From positions 19,310 to 83,309 of the forward strand of contig CAVOYQ010000004.1 of assembly GCA_963700705.1 (NCBI GenBank): DNA of 64,000 nucleotides, written 5' to 3'. Positions 18,088-27,400 of the stretch are shown here, piece after piece. Under the pieces are notes generated by a model, which was given only the letters and a program-made list of their open reading frames with translations, did not search any database and was not told the origin of the DNA. A program made the translations under genes and the position numbers. The first letter of the stretch is position 1. Every line of letters starts with the position of its first letter. This stretch comes from JAHEFT01 sp963700705. GTDB lineage: Bacteria > Pseudomonadota > Gammaproteobacteria > Xanthomonadales > SZUA-36.

Positions 18088-20128
18088 ATGAGTATCTTGT
18101 CGAAACGTTCCAGTTTTCTGGGAGCCATCTTTTTTATAACCGCCATGCTGTTTTCCAGCACTTCGTTTGCCCAGATCGGCACGTTGCGCATCTGGACGTA
18201 TGAAGACACGACCGCGACTTATGCGCAATTCCCGCCTTGGTGCGATCCCGGCACCAATCCGGCCACCTGCATTCCGCGTGATGGTCTTACAGTGTGTATC
18301 GCTGGCCCCACCTGTGTCACTACCGACGCCGATGGACAGGCGATATTCCCGGACCTCACCCAGGGAACCATCCGGGTATGCCTGGAAACGCCGTCTTACC
18401 CGGCCGTTGTGGCGGTTGCGGGAAGTGCGGGCGCTGCCCTGGTTGGCGATCAATGCATAGATGCCGATCTTAACGGTGCTGATATCGGCAAAGCCATGTA
18501 CGTGGAAGATGCCGCAGCTGACCTGTCCATCACCAAGGTGAGCAACCCCGTCAGCGTCACCGTTGTAGCCGGAACCAACCTGATGTACACGATCACCGTG
18601 ACCAATCTGGGTCCGAATGAAGCAACCGGAGTGGAAGTCGGGGATTCTCTTCCCCTTGGTCTCTTTGGCCCTTGCTCCTGGACCGCCGGGGAGACTGGCG
18701 GAGCCACAGGCTTTTCAGCGTCTGGCAATCAGAGCATCGCCGACAGCTCGATAACCATGCCAAACGCCAGTATCATCACCTACGATTTGACATGCCTCAT
18801 TCCTTCCGATACGGATAACGGTTTAAATCTGTTCAATAAAGTTGGCGTTGCCTTTGTTGACGATCCGGACCTGAGCAACAACAATTCACAGGTAAGCAAC
18901 CTCGTTGTCCGCGAATCCGCCATTTCGATCACGAAGACGGCGGATCCGAGCCCGCTGGTGGCGCAAGGCGGGACCCAGACCTATACCATCGAGGTGAGCA
19001 ACGGCGGACCGTCCGATGCCAGTAATCTGTTCGTGACGGAAACCCTGCCGGCGGGCCTGACGGTCACGGCGATGAACCCGCCCGATATCTGCAACGGAAC
19101 CTCGGGTACGGTGACCTGTGCGCTGCCCGGACCGGTCGCGGCGGGTGATTCCTACAGCTTCACCCTGGAACTGGATATTCCGGACGACTTCCCGCTGGGG
19201 ACGATCACCAATACCGCCAGGGTGGAATGCACCGATCCGGCCTGCTCCACCAACACCACGCCTGAGGAGTCTGCGGTACAGGCCGAAGCACAGACGCGCG
19301 TTGTCGTGGCGGTGCCTGCTGACGGCACGGCCCTGATCGCGGTGCAGAAGTTCTTCACGCGACGGCAACGATGAAACGCCGGTAACGCTGACGCTGGAAT
19401 GCACCACGGGCAGCTACGCACCGGCAACGGTCGTAGTGAATCCGGATGAATTCGCGCCGGGCTCAGCGTTTGAGCACATTTTCGTCGTCACCGACATTCC
19501 ATCGGGTGCGGCGAATGCCTGCACCGTGGTTGAAGAACCGGTGGCTGGCTACGACGCGACCTATATTTGCGGACAGAACGGTTCGACCAGTACGGTTGAC
19601 GACACGCTGTGCAACGGTTTTGCCGATTTCACCCCGGGTACCACAGCTTGCGGCTGGCTGGACGTGGCGGCAGGAGATTCCAACCTGTGCGGAATCTTCA
19701 ACGATCCGGCGCCGGTTGAACTGGCTGTTTCCAAGGTATGGGCTGTCAGCGATGCAGGTGGCGGTGATGCCGTCAACCTGGCAACAGAAATTGTAATTTA
19801 TTGCGACTCAGAAATCGTAGGCGGCTACCCTGATGATGGCGACTGGTACTATCAGCAGTACATCGTTGGCGATGCGACGGTGACGGTTAATGTATATCCG
19901 GTCTTTGATGGTTCAACATGCTGGGTCGAGGAGCCTAATGTAGAAAGCTCTGTAGAGGTAGACAATGGTTGCGAGTCCGTGGATATCGAACTTGGCCAGG
20001 ATGCTGCCTGCATGATCACCAACACGGTGTTCTTCGAAGGCATACCGACGCTGAACCAGTACGGCCTGGCCATCATGGCCCTGCTGATGCTGGGTATCGG
20101 CATGGTCGGCTTCAGGCGCTTTGCCTGA
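18088..20128 (+). CDS. Exported surface protein 2: DUF11-type repeats and IPTL-CTERM (one frameshift)
   Basis: It starts MSILSKRSSFLGAIF behind GGTAGGGAGTG, the same leader as protein 1. A unique N-terminal module of about 120 residues (IRIWTYEDTT-like, with several Cys) is followed by two DUF11-type repeats and the two Cys-containing modules. The second Cys-containing module (VNLATEIVIYCDSEIVGGY) resembles protein 4, not protein 1. It ends with the tag IPTLNQYG, hydrophobic helix, FRRFA. The frame breaks at 19357-19366: here TTCACGCGAC stands where protein 1 has TTCAGGGAC, one base more, and a TGA follows. Removing one base joins 437 residues to the remaining 230 or so. It may be an error or a true recent break. 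Confidence 0.8.
18911..19720 (+). repeat. Long direct repeat, copy 2 (within surface protein 2)
   Basis: Counterpart of 16461-17269, one base longer because of the extra base near 19360 that breaks the frame. The offset between copies is 2450 bases, then 2451 after that point. Confidence 0.85.
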
Positions 20129-20142
20129 CCGGCAGTAACAAG

Positions 20143-20170
20143 GGGTCAGAGTGAACTTTTACTCTGACCC
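20143..20170. repeat. GGGTCAGAGT hairpin
   Basis: A perfect 10-bp dyad, GGGTCAGAGT / ACTCTGACCC, with loop GAACTTTT, after the stop of surface protein 2. Confidence 0.7.
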
Positions 20171-20183
20171 TGGTTAAACCAAA

Positions 20184-20217
20184 CCCCGCGGCAGGCAACT
20201 GCCGCGGGGTTTTTCTT
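20184..20217 (+). terminator. Rho-independent terminator of surface protein 2
   Basis: Stem CCCCGCGGCAG / CTGCCGCGGGG followed by TTTTTCTTT; nearly the same sequence as at 17762. Confidence 0.9.
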
Positions 20218-20241
20218 TATCCGGATCAAGCGGACACAAAA

Positions 20242-20271
20242 TTGACATAAATTGACAATACCGACATAATC
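20242..20271 (+). promoter_or_regulatory. Promoter of surface protein 3
   Basis: TTGACA (20242-20247), 18 bases, ATAATC (20266-20271). A second TTGACA in the spacer starts 10 bases after the first. Confidence 0.6.
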
Positions 20272-20356
20272 AGGATCGTGGTGGGGAAGCCCGAGCAAGG
20301 TTTTGCGACGGGGGCAGAAAGCTACCAGTGAATTTGGTTGAATCAGGGAGAAAAAA

Positions 20357-21318
20357 ATGAATATGAAGCGCGCGCTTAATCGTCCTGCTGGCATTGATGT
20401 TCTTACCGGTAGCCGGGTTTGCCCAAGAAGGCATCGGGATTACGCCGGCGCCGGGAACCGCAGTTGTTGCAGTATTGAAATTGTGGGAGGACGGAAACGA
20501 TGAAACGCCGGCCACGTTCACGCTGCAATGCACCTCGGGCAGTATTTCTCCGGCCACCGTCACGATACCACCGGGTGAACTGAGGCCTATCACCTCTTCG
20601 TGGTGAGTGAGATACCGCTCGGCCCGGACAATGTCTGCACGGTCAAGGAAACTCCCGTCGCCGGATATGACTCTTACGGTTTTTGCGACGGATTTTTTCC
20701 TTTTCCTAATGGCGGCGATCCCAATCCGTATTGCAATCCAAATGAAGTGGATGAGGAGGATTTCCTGGGTTACTGCCAGTTTGATAATGTCCAGGCAGGC
20801 AATGGAGACAACATTGAAGGCGACGTAGCTGTTTGCATCGCTGTCAATGTCCCGACCCCGGTTGAAGTTGAAGTCACCAAGGTGTGGGACATCACCAACG
20901 CCGGTGCGGCAGGCGACGACTACAGCCTTTTTGCCGAGATCATCGTCGGTTGCGATAGCAACGCTCAAATCATCAATTATGACTGGTCGAATGAGGACTG
21001 GTCATACAAGAGATTCTACCTGGGCGATGACGATTACACTGCCGGGGAAGCCACGGTAACCGTCGAGGTGTACCCGTCGTTCAAAGGCAGCGAATGCTTG
21101 CGGTTGAAGACGACGTTGACAGCGCGGTGGAAGTGACCAGCGATTGCGGTTCCGAGGCCAGCCCCGGCATGGACATCGGGATTGGCGAAGGCGCCAGCTG
21201 CACGATCACCAACACCTTGTTCTTCGAAGGCATTCCGACGCTGAACCAGTACGGCCTGGCCATCATGGCACTGTTGATGCTGGGTGTAGGCTTCGTAGGC
21301 TTCCGTCGCTTTGTCTGA
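20357..21318 (+). CDS. Exported surface protein 3 with IPTL-CTERM (three frameshifts)
   Basis: It starts at 20357 after AGGGAG. Corrected, the leader reads MNMKRALIVLLALMFLP...GFAQ. It has no DUF11-type repeats, only the two Cys-containing modules (LKLWEDGNDETPATFTLQC; VTKVWDITNAGAAGDDYS), then IPTLNQYG, a hydrophobic helix and FRRFV. The frame breaks near 20375 (extra T), 20582 (a base missing after GGTGAA) and 21096 (one T missing from TGCTTTGCG). Each is a one-base change. The size of about 310 residues makes it the short form of the family. Confidence 0.75.
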
Positions 21319-21340
21319 TCGATAGCGGCTCGGCAGAATC

Positions 21341-21370
21341 GGGGTCGGAGTAAGTTTTTACTCTGACCCC
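21341..21370. repeat. GGGGTCGGAGTAA hairpin
   Basis: GGGGTCGGAGTAA pairs with TTACTCTGACCCC with one mismatch, after the stop of surface protein 3. Confidence 0.65.
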
Positions 21371-21385
21371 TTAAGTTAAACAGAA

Positions 21386-21419
21386 CCCCGCGGCAGGCAA
21401 CTTCCGCGGGGTTTTTTTT
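21386..21419 (+). terminator. Rho-independent terminator of surface protein 3
   Basis: Stem CCCCGCGG / CCGCGGGG followed by a run of seven T. Confidence 0.88.
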
Positions 21420-21438
21420 AAATCCCTTGTAAATAAAA

Positions 21439-21468
21439 TTGACATAAACTGACAATAAAGGGATAATC
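21439..21468 (+). promoter_or_regulatory. Promoter of surface protein 4
   Basis: TTGACA (21439-21444), 18 bases, ATAATC (21463-21468). Just downstream AAGGTGT (21477-21483) and ACACCTT (21493-21499) form a leader hairpin, extended by CTCAAA/TTTGAG. Confidence 0.6.
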
Positions 21469-21556
21469 GCGTCTCAAAGGTGTGGGGGAACTACACCTTG
21501 CTTTTGAGTGATGGTAAGTGTAATACCCATAAAAATTTTTAATTGGAGAAATACGA

Positions 21557-22431
21557 ATGACTATTAAACGTACTTTATTTGCAATGCTTGCAATGATGAC
21601 ACTGCCGGCGGTTGCTTTAGCGCAGCCTACGGCGCCCCCTATAACACCGGCCCCAAACACGGCTAACATCGCAGTAGCGAGTTTCTTCACGGACGATAAC
21701 CCCGAAGCCTCGGTAGTTGTCAGCCTGAACTGTACTACCGGCTCGATTTCACCGACATCTGCCACGCTGGGAAATGGCGAAGGTCAGGTATTCGTGGTTT
21801 CCAACATTCCGGATGGCGTCGCTAACCCCTGTACATTAACCCAGACTGTTGCTAGCGATTACGATACAAGCTTACCTGTGTGACCCGACGGCAAGCATTC
21901 CTGGGGATGTTCAGTGCGGCAACCCCGCGATGTCTTGTCATCGACCTCATGCAGTTGGGCGGATGTTACCGCAGACAACGTCGGTTACTGCGCCGTTTAT
22001 AACACGCCCGCACCTGTTGAATTTGCCGTTTCCAAGGTATGGGATATCAGCAATGCAGGTGGCGGTGATGCCGTCGACCTTGCAACAGAAATCGTAATTT
22101 ATTGCGACTCAGAAATCGTAGGCGGTTACGATGATGATGGCGACTGGTACTATGCGCAGTACTATCGTTGGAGATGCGACTGTGACCGTTAACGTATTCC
22201 GGACTATGAAGGTTCAGAATGCTCGGGTCAAGGAGCCTGATGTTGACAGCGCTGTAGAAGTAGAAAATGGTTGCACTGTCCGTCGATATCGAACTTGGCC
22301 AGGATGCTTCCTGCACGATCACCAATACCGTGTTCTTCGAAGGCATTCCGACACTGAACCAGTACGGCATGGCCATCATGGCTCTGCTGATGCTGGGTGT
22401 AGGCTTCGTAGGTTTCCGTCGCTTTGTCTGA
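21557..22431 (+). CDS. Exported surface protein 4 with IPTL-CTERM (multiple frameshifts)
   Basis: It starts MTIKRTLFAMLAMMTLPAVA behind GGAG and has a signal peptide ending ALAQ. Parts of both Cys-containing modules can be read in different frames: SFFTDDNPEASVVVSLNCTT, then YLCDPTASIPGDVQCGNPAM, SSTSCSWADVTADNVGYCAV, then FAVSKVWDISNAGGGDAVDL, and finally GQDASCTITNTVFFEGIPTL with the membrane helix and FRRFV. At least five one-base breaks occur, near 21873, 21935, 22160, 22195 and 22275. Its second module is very close to that of protein 2. It may be a real pseudogene, or the worst-hit stretch of sequence error. Confidence 0.65.
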
Positions 22432-22475
22432 ATTGACAGCGGCTAAAAGCCCTTAAGCTTTACAGCAAGATCAAA

Positions 22476-22511
22476 CCCCGCGGCGGGAAACCACCGCGGG
22501 GTTTTTCTTTT
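22476..22511 (+). terminator. Rho-independent terminator of surface protein 4
   Basis: Stem CCCCGCGGCGG / CCACCGCGGGG with loop GAAA and a T-rich tail. Confidence 0.88.
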
Positions 22512-22534
22512 TAGCGTGTAAAATATCAGACTCC

Positions 22535-23339
22535 ATGAAGCCCATGAACTTTTTTCACCAGTGTTTTCCCTGTCCAGCGCCTTGCTGGCGAGCGGGCTGT
22601 TTTTGCTGCCATCTCCGGCATCCGGACAGGTGTCTGCAACACCGCAAGCCGTCATTTCAGTCGATGCCCAGTTTCAGGCCAGCCGCTTGCCGGCCCTGGA
22701 CCTGGAATTGTCCTGCAACCAGGGAGAGCCCCGGAAAGAAACGATGAGGCTTTCCAGTGACGGCGTCTTTCGACTGGAAAACCGGCAAAGCTGCCGGATG
22801 GGAAGCTCAACTGCCAGTTGCAGGCCAGGTTACCGGCGGGTTACTCAGCTGCCTATTACGTCAATGGCGAAAGCCAGGCGCGGCCGGGTGGGAAAGGTTG
22901 CCAGTTCAACCACATTACGCCTGGCGACCCGACGCAGTGCCGAGTTGAAGTCACCCAGGACCCGGTTGACCTGATGGTCTACCTGGAATGGATCGGTCCT
23001 TCCGGTGAAGAGGAGGACGTGCGGATCAGCCTCGAATGCGAAAGCGGGAATTACTCGGGAATCCGCTATGTCAACGCCGGAAAACCGGATGGCTGGGAAA
23101 TTCGTGACATCGATCCCGAGGGCATTCTGTGCAACGTCAGCGAGGAAGTTCGCGATAACTTCCGGCCGGACATCATCGATTGCCAGGGCTTGTGGGTGCT
23201 TCCGGGAAAAGGGGAAGAATGCACGCTGACCAACACCAAGATCGTCAAGCGCATCGAGATGCTCAACCGTTACGGTAAGATCGTCATGATCCTGCTGGTT
23301 TTGGGGATAGGGCTGGTGGCGGTGAAGCGTTTTTCGTAG
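22535..23339 (+). CDS. Exported surface protein 5 with a degenerate C-terminal sorting tag (two frameshifts)
   Basis: Corrected for one missing T in the run at 22550, the leader is MKPMNFFSPVFSLSSALLAS...ASGQ. A second break lies near 22800. The body has the family pattern of Cys-containing segments (ELSCNQGE; ISLECESGNYSGI; EECTLTNTKI). The end reads EMLNRYG, a hydrophobic helix and VKRFS: the same layout as IPTLNQYG...FRRF, but without the Ile-Pro-Thr. It lacks the shared promoter and terminator of the other four. Its stop TAG (23337-23339) is part of a REP head. Confidence 0.65.
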
Positions 23340-23402
23340 GAGCGGATTCATCCGCGAATCCTGTTTCTCGATATTACATTCGCGGATGAATCCGCTCCTA
23401 CG
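23335..23402. repeat. REP pair (perfect 25-bp inverted repeat) at the stop of surface protein 5
   Basis: The arms 23335-23359 and 23378-23402 are perfect reverse complements and begin or end with the CGTAGGAGCGG signature. The left arm supplies the TAG stop codon of the gene before it. Confidence 0.9.
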
Positions 23403-23451
23403 GAATTTGTGTGTTTTTTGCACATATGTTGTAAATTTGCCTTGTTAGCTA

Positions 23452-23481
23452 TTGACAAAAATTTACATTGGGAGGATACTT
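23452..23481 (+). promoter_or_regulatory. Possible orphan copy of the surface-gene promoter
   Basis: TTGACA (23452-23457), 18 bases, ATACTT (23476-23481). It has the geometry of the four promoters at 15.4-21.5 kb but points into the 3' end of prmC, with no recognisable gene behind it. It may mark a lost sixth copy. The -10 match is weaker. Confidence 0.35.
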
Positions 23482-23572
23482 GGTCCCAGAACACACAGGG
23501 CTCCAAACCAGCAGATCGACAGGATGTCGGTCTGTTTTGGTATCCGGGGTCCGAAAATTCCCGATTCCCCGG

Positions 23573-24408
23573 TCACTGACCCCATTTCCCTGACGTCACG
23601 CGTTCGCGCTGCTCCAGGTCTTTGCGTGTTGTCACGTCCGCATACCCGAGCGACTCGAAGCAGTTTCCGGACTTTGCTCCCCTGGTCGAAGCCGTGCTCA
23701 AAGGCCAGCAATCCACCCGGTTCGAGGTAGCCGGCCGCTTCGCGGGCAATCGTCCGGATGGCCTCCAGACCGTCGCTTCCCGCGACCAGCGCACCCGGTG
23801 GCTCAAAGCGGCAGTCACCCTGCGCCAGGTGCGGGTCCCCCGCGGCAATATAGGGCGGGTTGCTGACAATCACGTGGAATCTGCCGGCCAGGGGTTCGAG
23901 CCAGGAACCCTGGTGAAAGCGGACCCTGTCCGGGGCGATGGTTTGCTCCGTTTTCCCGCGCAACTTCCAGGGCCGCCTGGCTGATATCCGTGGCGTGAAC
24001 CTCACACAGTGGCCGCTCGCTGGCGATCGCCAGCGCAATGGCTCCACTGCCGGTGCCGAGGTCGGCGATCCGCCAGCAGGCGTCCAGGGGCACAAAGTCC
24101 AGCACCGTTTCCACCAGCAACTCGGTTTCCGGCCGCGGTATCAGGACATCCGCCGTCACTTTCAGCGACAGTGACCAGAATTCCCTCCGGCCGGTCAGGT
24201 AGGCGACGGGTTCACCCTTGCTGCGCCGCCTGGCCAGGTCAAGGAAGCCGGCCACCTGGCCGGGTGGCACTTCGTACTCCGGATTGGCGAACAGCCAGGC
24301 ACGATCGGCCTGGAGCACCTTGCCGAGCAGAATTTCCGTTTCCAGCCGTCCCGCGGACTGGTCCGCCAACAAGGCGCGGCCTGCCGCCAGCAGAGCGCTG
24401 ACCTTCAT
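23573..24408 (-). CDS. prmC: Peptide chain release factor N5-glutamine methyltransferase PrmC (two frameshifts)
   Basis: PrmC methylates the GGQ glutamine of RF1 and RF2. The N-terminal helical domain (ETEILLGKVLQADRAWLFA, then EPVAYLTGRREFWSL, LIPRPETELLVE) and the SAM-binding core (ADLGTGSGAIALAIA, VSNPPYI) are clear. The C-terminus reads YADVTTRKDLEQRERVTSGK. Breaks lie near 23955 and 23690. The start is given as ATG 24408 (MKVSALLAAG); a TTG at 24429 in the same frame would overlap the pump gene. It follows the RND pump gene on the same strand. Normally this gene sits after prfA, so its place here is unusual. Confidence 0.8.
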
Positions 24409-24418
24409 TCGCGGGATT

Positions 24419-27400
24419 TCATGGCTCAAGGCGATCAGCGGCCACTTTCGCTGCCGGGTGCGCGCCCTCGTGATGTGAATCAGACGAGGCCGGCCTTCCC
24501 GGAAGGATGTGGCTCATGGCTTCACGCCACCACTTTCCGAAGTCGTCCAGGATCAGGTACAGCGCCGGGATCAGGAACAGCGTGATGATCGTCGCAAACA
24601 GGATGCCAAACGCCAGGGACGCCGCCATCGGGATCACGATCTGCGCCTGCAGGCTGGTCTCCAGCACGATCGGGATCAGGCCGAAGAAGGTGGTCAGCGA
24701 GGTCAGCAGGATCGCGCGGAACCGCTTGCTGGCCGCATCGCGCACGGCCTGCACCAACGGAACGCCCAGGCGGGTTTCGCGGTTGATGAAATCGACCAGG
24801 ATCAGGCTGTCGTTCACGACAACGCCGGCCAGCGCGATGATGCCGAAGAAGCTCATCATGCTGACCTCGATACCCAGGAGCAGGTGGCCGAGCAGGGCGC
24901 CGATCGTACCGAAAGGGATGACCGACATGATGATCAGGGGCTGCGAATAGGAGCGCAGCGGAATCGCCATCAGCGCATAGATCAGGAACACCGCGAACAG
25001 TGCGCCTTTGACCAGGTCCATCTGAACCTCGGCCTGGGCCTGGGTGGCGCCGCTCAGGCGGTGACGGACACCCGGGTAGTGGGCCAAAACCTGGGGCAGT
25101 TCTTTTTCCAGGATATCGGCCGTGATCTTGCCGGGTTCGTAATGGGCTTTGTCCACTTCGGCGGACAGTTGCACCGCGCGCTCGCGGTCAAAGCGACGAA
25201 TGGTGGTCGGGCTTTCGGACATTTCAACCTCGGCGACGGCATGGAACGGCACGCGTCCGCCGTCCGGCGTCCGGATCCGCATGTTTTCGAGGTAACCGAC
25301 GGAGTCCCGTTCGTCGCGCGGGAAACGGACCATGACCTTGACCTCGTCCTGTCCGCGCTGCACGCGCTGAACTTCTTCACCGTAAAAACCGGCCCGCACC
25401 TGCCGGGCCAGGTCGGTCAGCGTCAATCCCAGGGCCTCGGCTTCCGGCTTGATGTTGAGCTTGATCTCGGGTGTGCCGCGCTCGTAGGAATTGCGCACGT
25501 CGTAAACGCCCTCGTACTGGCGGATCCGGTTTTCCATGTCCTTGGCCGCCCGCCCGACCTGTTCGATGTTGCTGCCCATCAACTGCAGCGAAACCGAGGG
25601 TCCGCCGCCCGGGCCGGTCGCGCCTTCAAAGCCCAGGGTCTTGACGCCGGGAATGTCGCCGACCGCTTCGCGCCAGCGCCGCAGCACTTCCGGCCCGTCG
25701 ATGACATCGTCATTTTCCTTGACCAGTTCGGTGATGATCCGGCCGGATGTGTCGGTCTGTCCGAAAGCCATCACGCTGGAAACCACGGCCCCGGACTCGA
25801 CGCCCTGTTCCGCGCTGACCTGGCGATCGACTTCCCACAGCCCGTCCTGGATGCGGCGCAGGGCGTCGTGGGTTCGGGCAGCCGGCGTGCCCTCGTTCAT
25901 TTCCAGTTGAACCTGCAGAAAATCCGAGGTGAAATCGGGGAAGAACACGAACCGCAGGATGCCGCCGGCCAGCAGTCCGATCGACAGGATCAGCAGCGAG
26001 ATAAAAATGGAAAGTGTCAGGTACCTGCGCTTTACAGCCTGGTCCAGTAACGGGATGTAGCGGTTATCGACAAAGTGGTGCAGCCCTTCGCTGAAAAACC
26101 GCTGGAAGCGGATAAAAACATTGTGCGTGTCTTTCTCGTAGTGCCTGATCTTCATGTGCGCCAGGTGGGCCGGCAGGATCAGTTTCGATTCAACCAGCGA
26201 AAAGGACAGGCACAGGATCACGATCCAGCCGATCGCGGCGAAAAACTGTCCGGAAATCCCGGTCACCAGCAGGATCGGAATAAATGCGGCAATCGTGGTC
26301 AGCACGCCAAAGGTCGCGGGAACCGCCACCTTGAGCACGCCCTCGACAATATTGTCGACCGAGTGGCCCTTGGCCCGCATGTTGGTGTAGGCGCTCTCGC
26401 CAATCACGATGGCGTCATCGACCACGATACCCAGCACCAGGATGAAGCCGAACAGGCTCAGCATGTTGACCGTGACGTCCACGGCCGGCATCACGAAAAA
26501 CGTGCCCATGAAGGCGATGGGCAGGCCGACCATCACCCAGAAAGCCAGCTTGAGGCGCAGGAACAGGGCCAGGGTCAGGAACACCAGGGCCGCGCCGAAG
26601 ATCATGTTCTTGACCATCATGTCCAGCCGGCCTTTCAGGTAATAACTGACGTCCGCCCAGGCGGCAATTTGCACGTCGTCGGGAAGCCCGGCGGTTTTGC
26701 GCTCGACAAAGTCGTGGACCGTGCGGGAAATGTCCAGTTCACTCTGGTCGCCGACCGACAATACCCGGATGGAAATCGCCGGTTTGCCGTTGTATTCGGA
26801 GAATCGGTCGGTTTCGATGAAGGCGTCGCGGATATGCGCAATGTCCTTCAGCAGCACCCGGGTGCCGTCGGCATTGGTGCGGATCACGATGTCTTCGAAG
26901 TCGCGCCCGACATAAGCCTGGCCCTTGGTGCGGACCAGGATGTCGCCGGCCTCCGAGCGGATGGCGCCGGCCGACAGGTCCAGGGAGCCGCGGCGCACGG
27001 CCTGGGCCACATCCGACAGGGTCATGCCATAGCTCTGCAAGGTAAATTCGCTGACTTCGATGCTGATCTCGTACGGTCTCGAACCCAGGATTTCGGCCCG
27101 CGAAACGCCGGGCAGCGTGACGATTTCATTTCGGACCTGCTTGGCGTATTCCTTCAGCGTGCGCTCGTCCACGTTGCCGTACACGCTGACGATGACGACC
27201 TGCTGCTGGAATTGATTACGCGAAATATTGGGTTTCTCGGTGTTTTCCGGAAAGGTCGAGATGCCGTCGACCCGGTTCTTGACCTGGTCCATCACGTCGA
27301 GAACGTCGTATTCCGCCAGCACTTCTACCTGGACCACCCCGTTGTTCCGCTGGGCGGTGGAAACGATCTCCTTGATGCCTTCGATATCCTGGATCGCCTC

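Noticed and set aside
23452..23730. Small plus-strand gene after the REP at 23.4 kb
   Set aside because: It overlaps the 3' end of prmC antisense and has no recognisable features beyond a promoter-like stretch.
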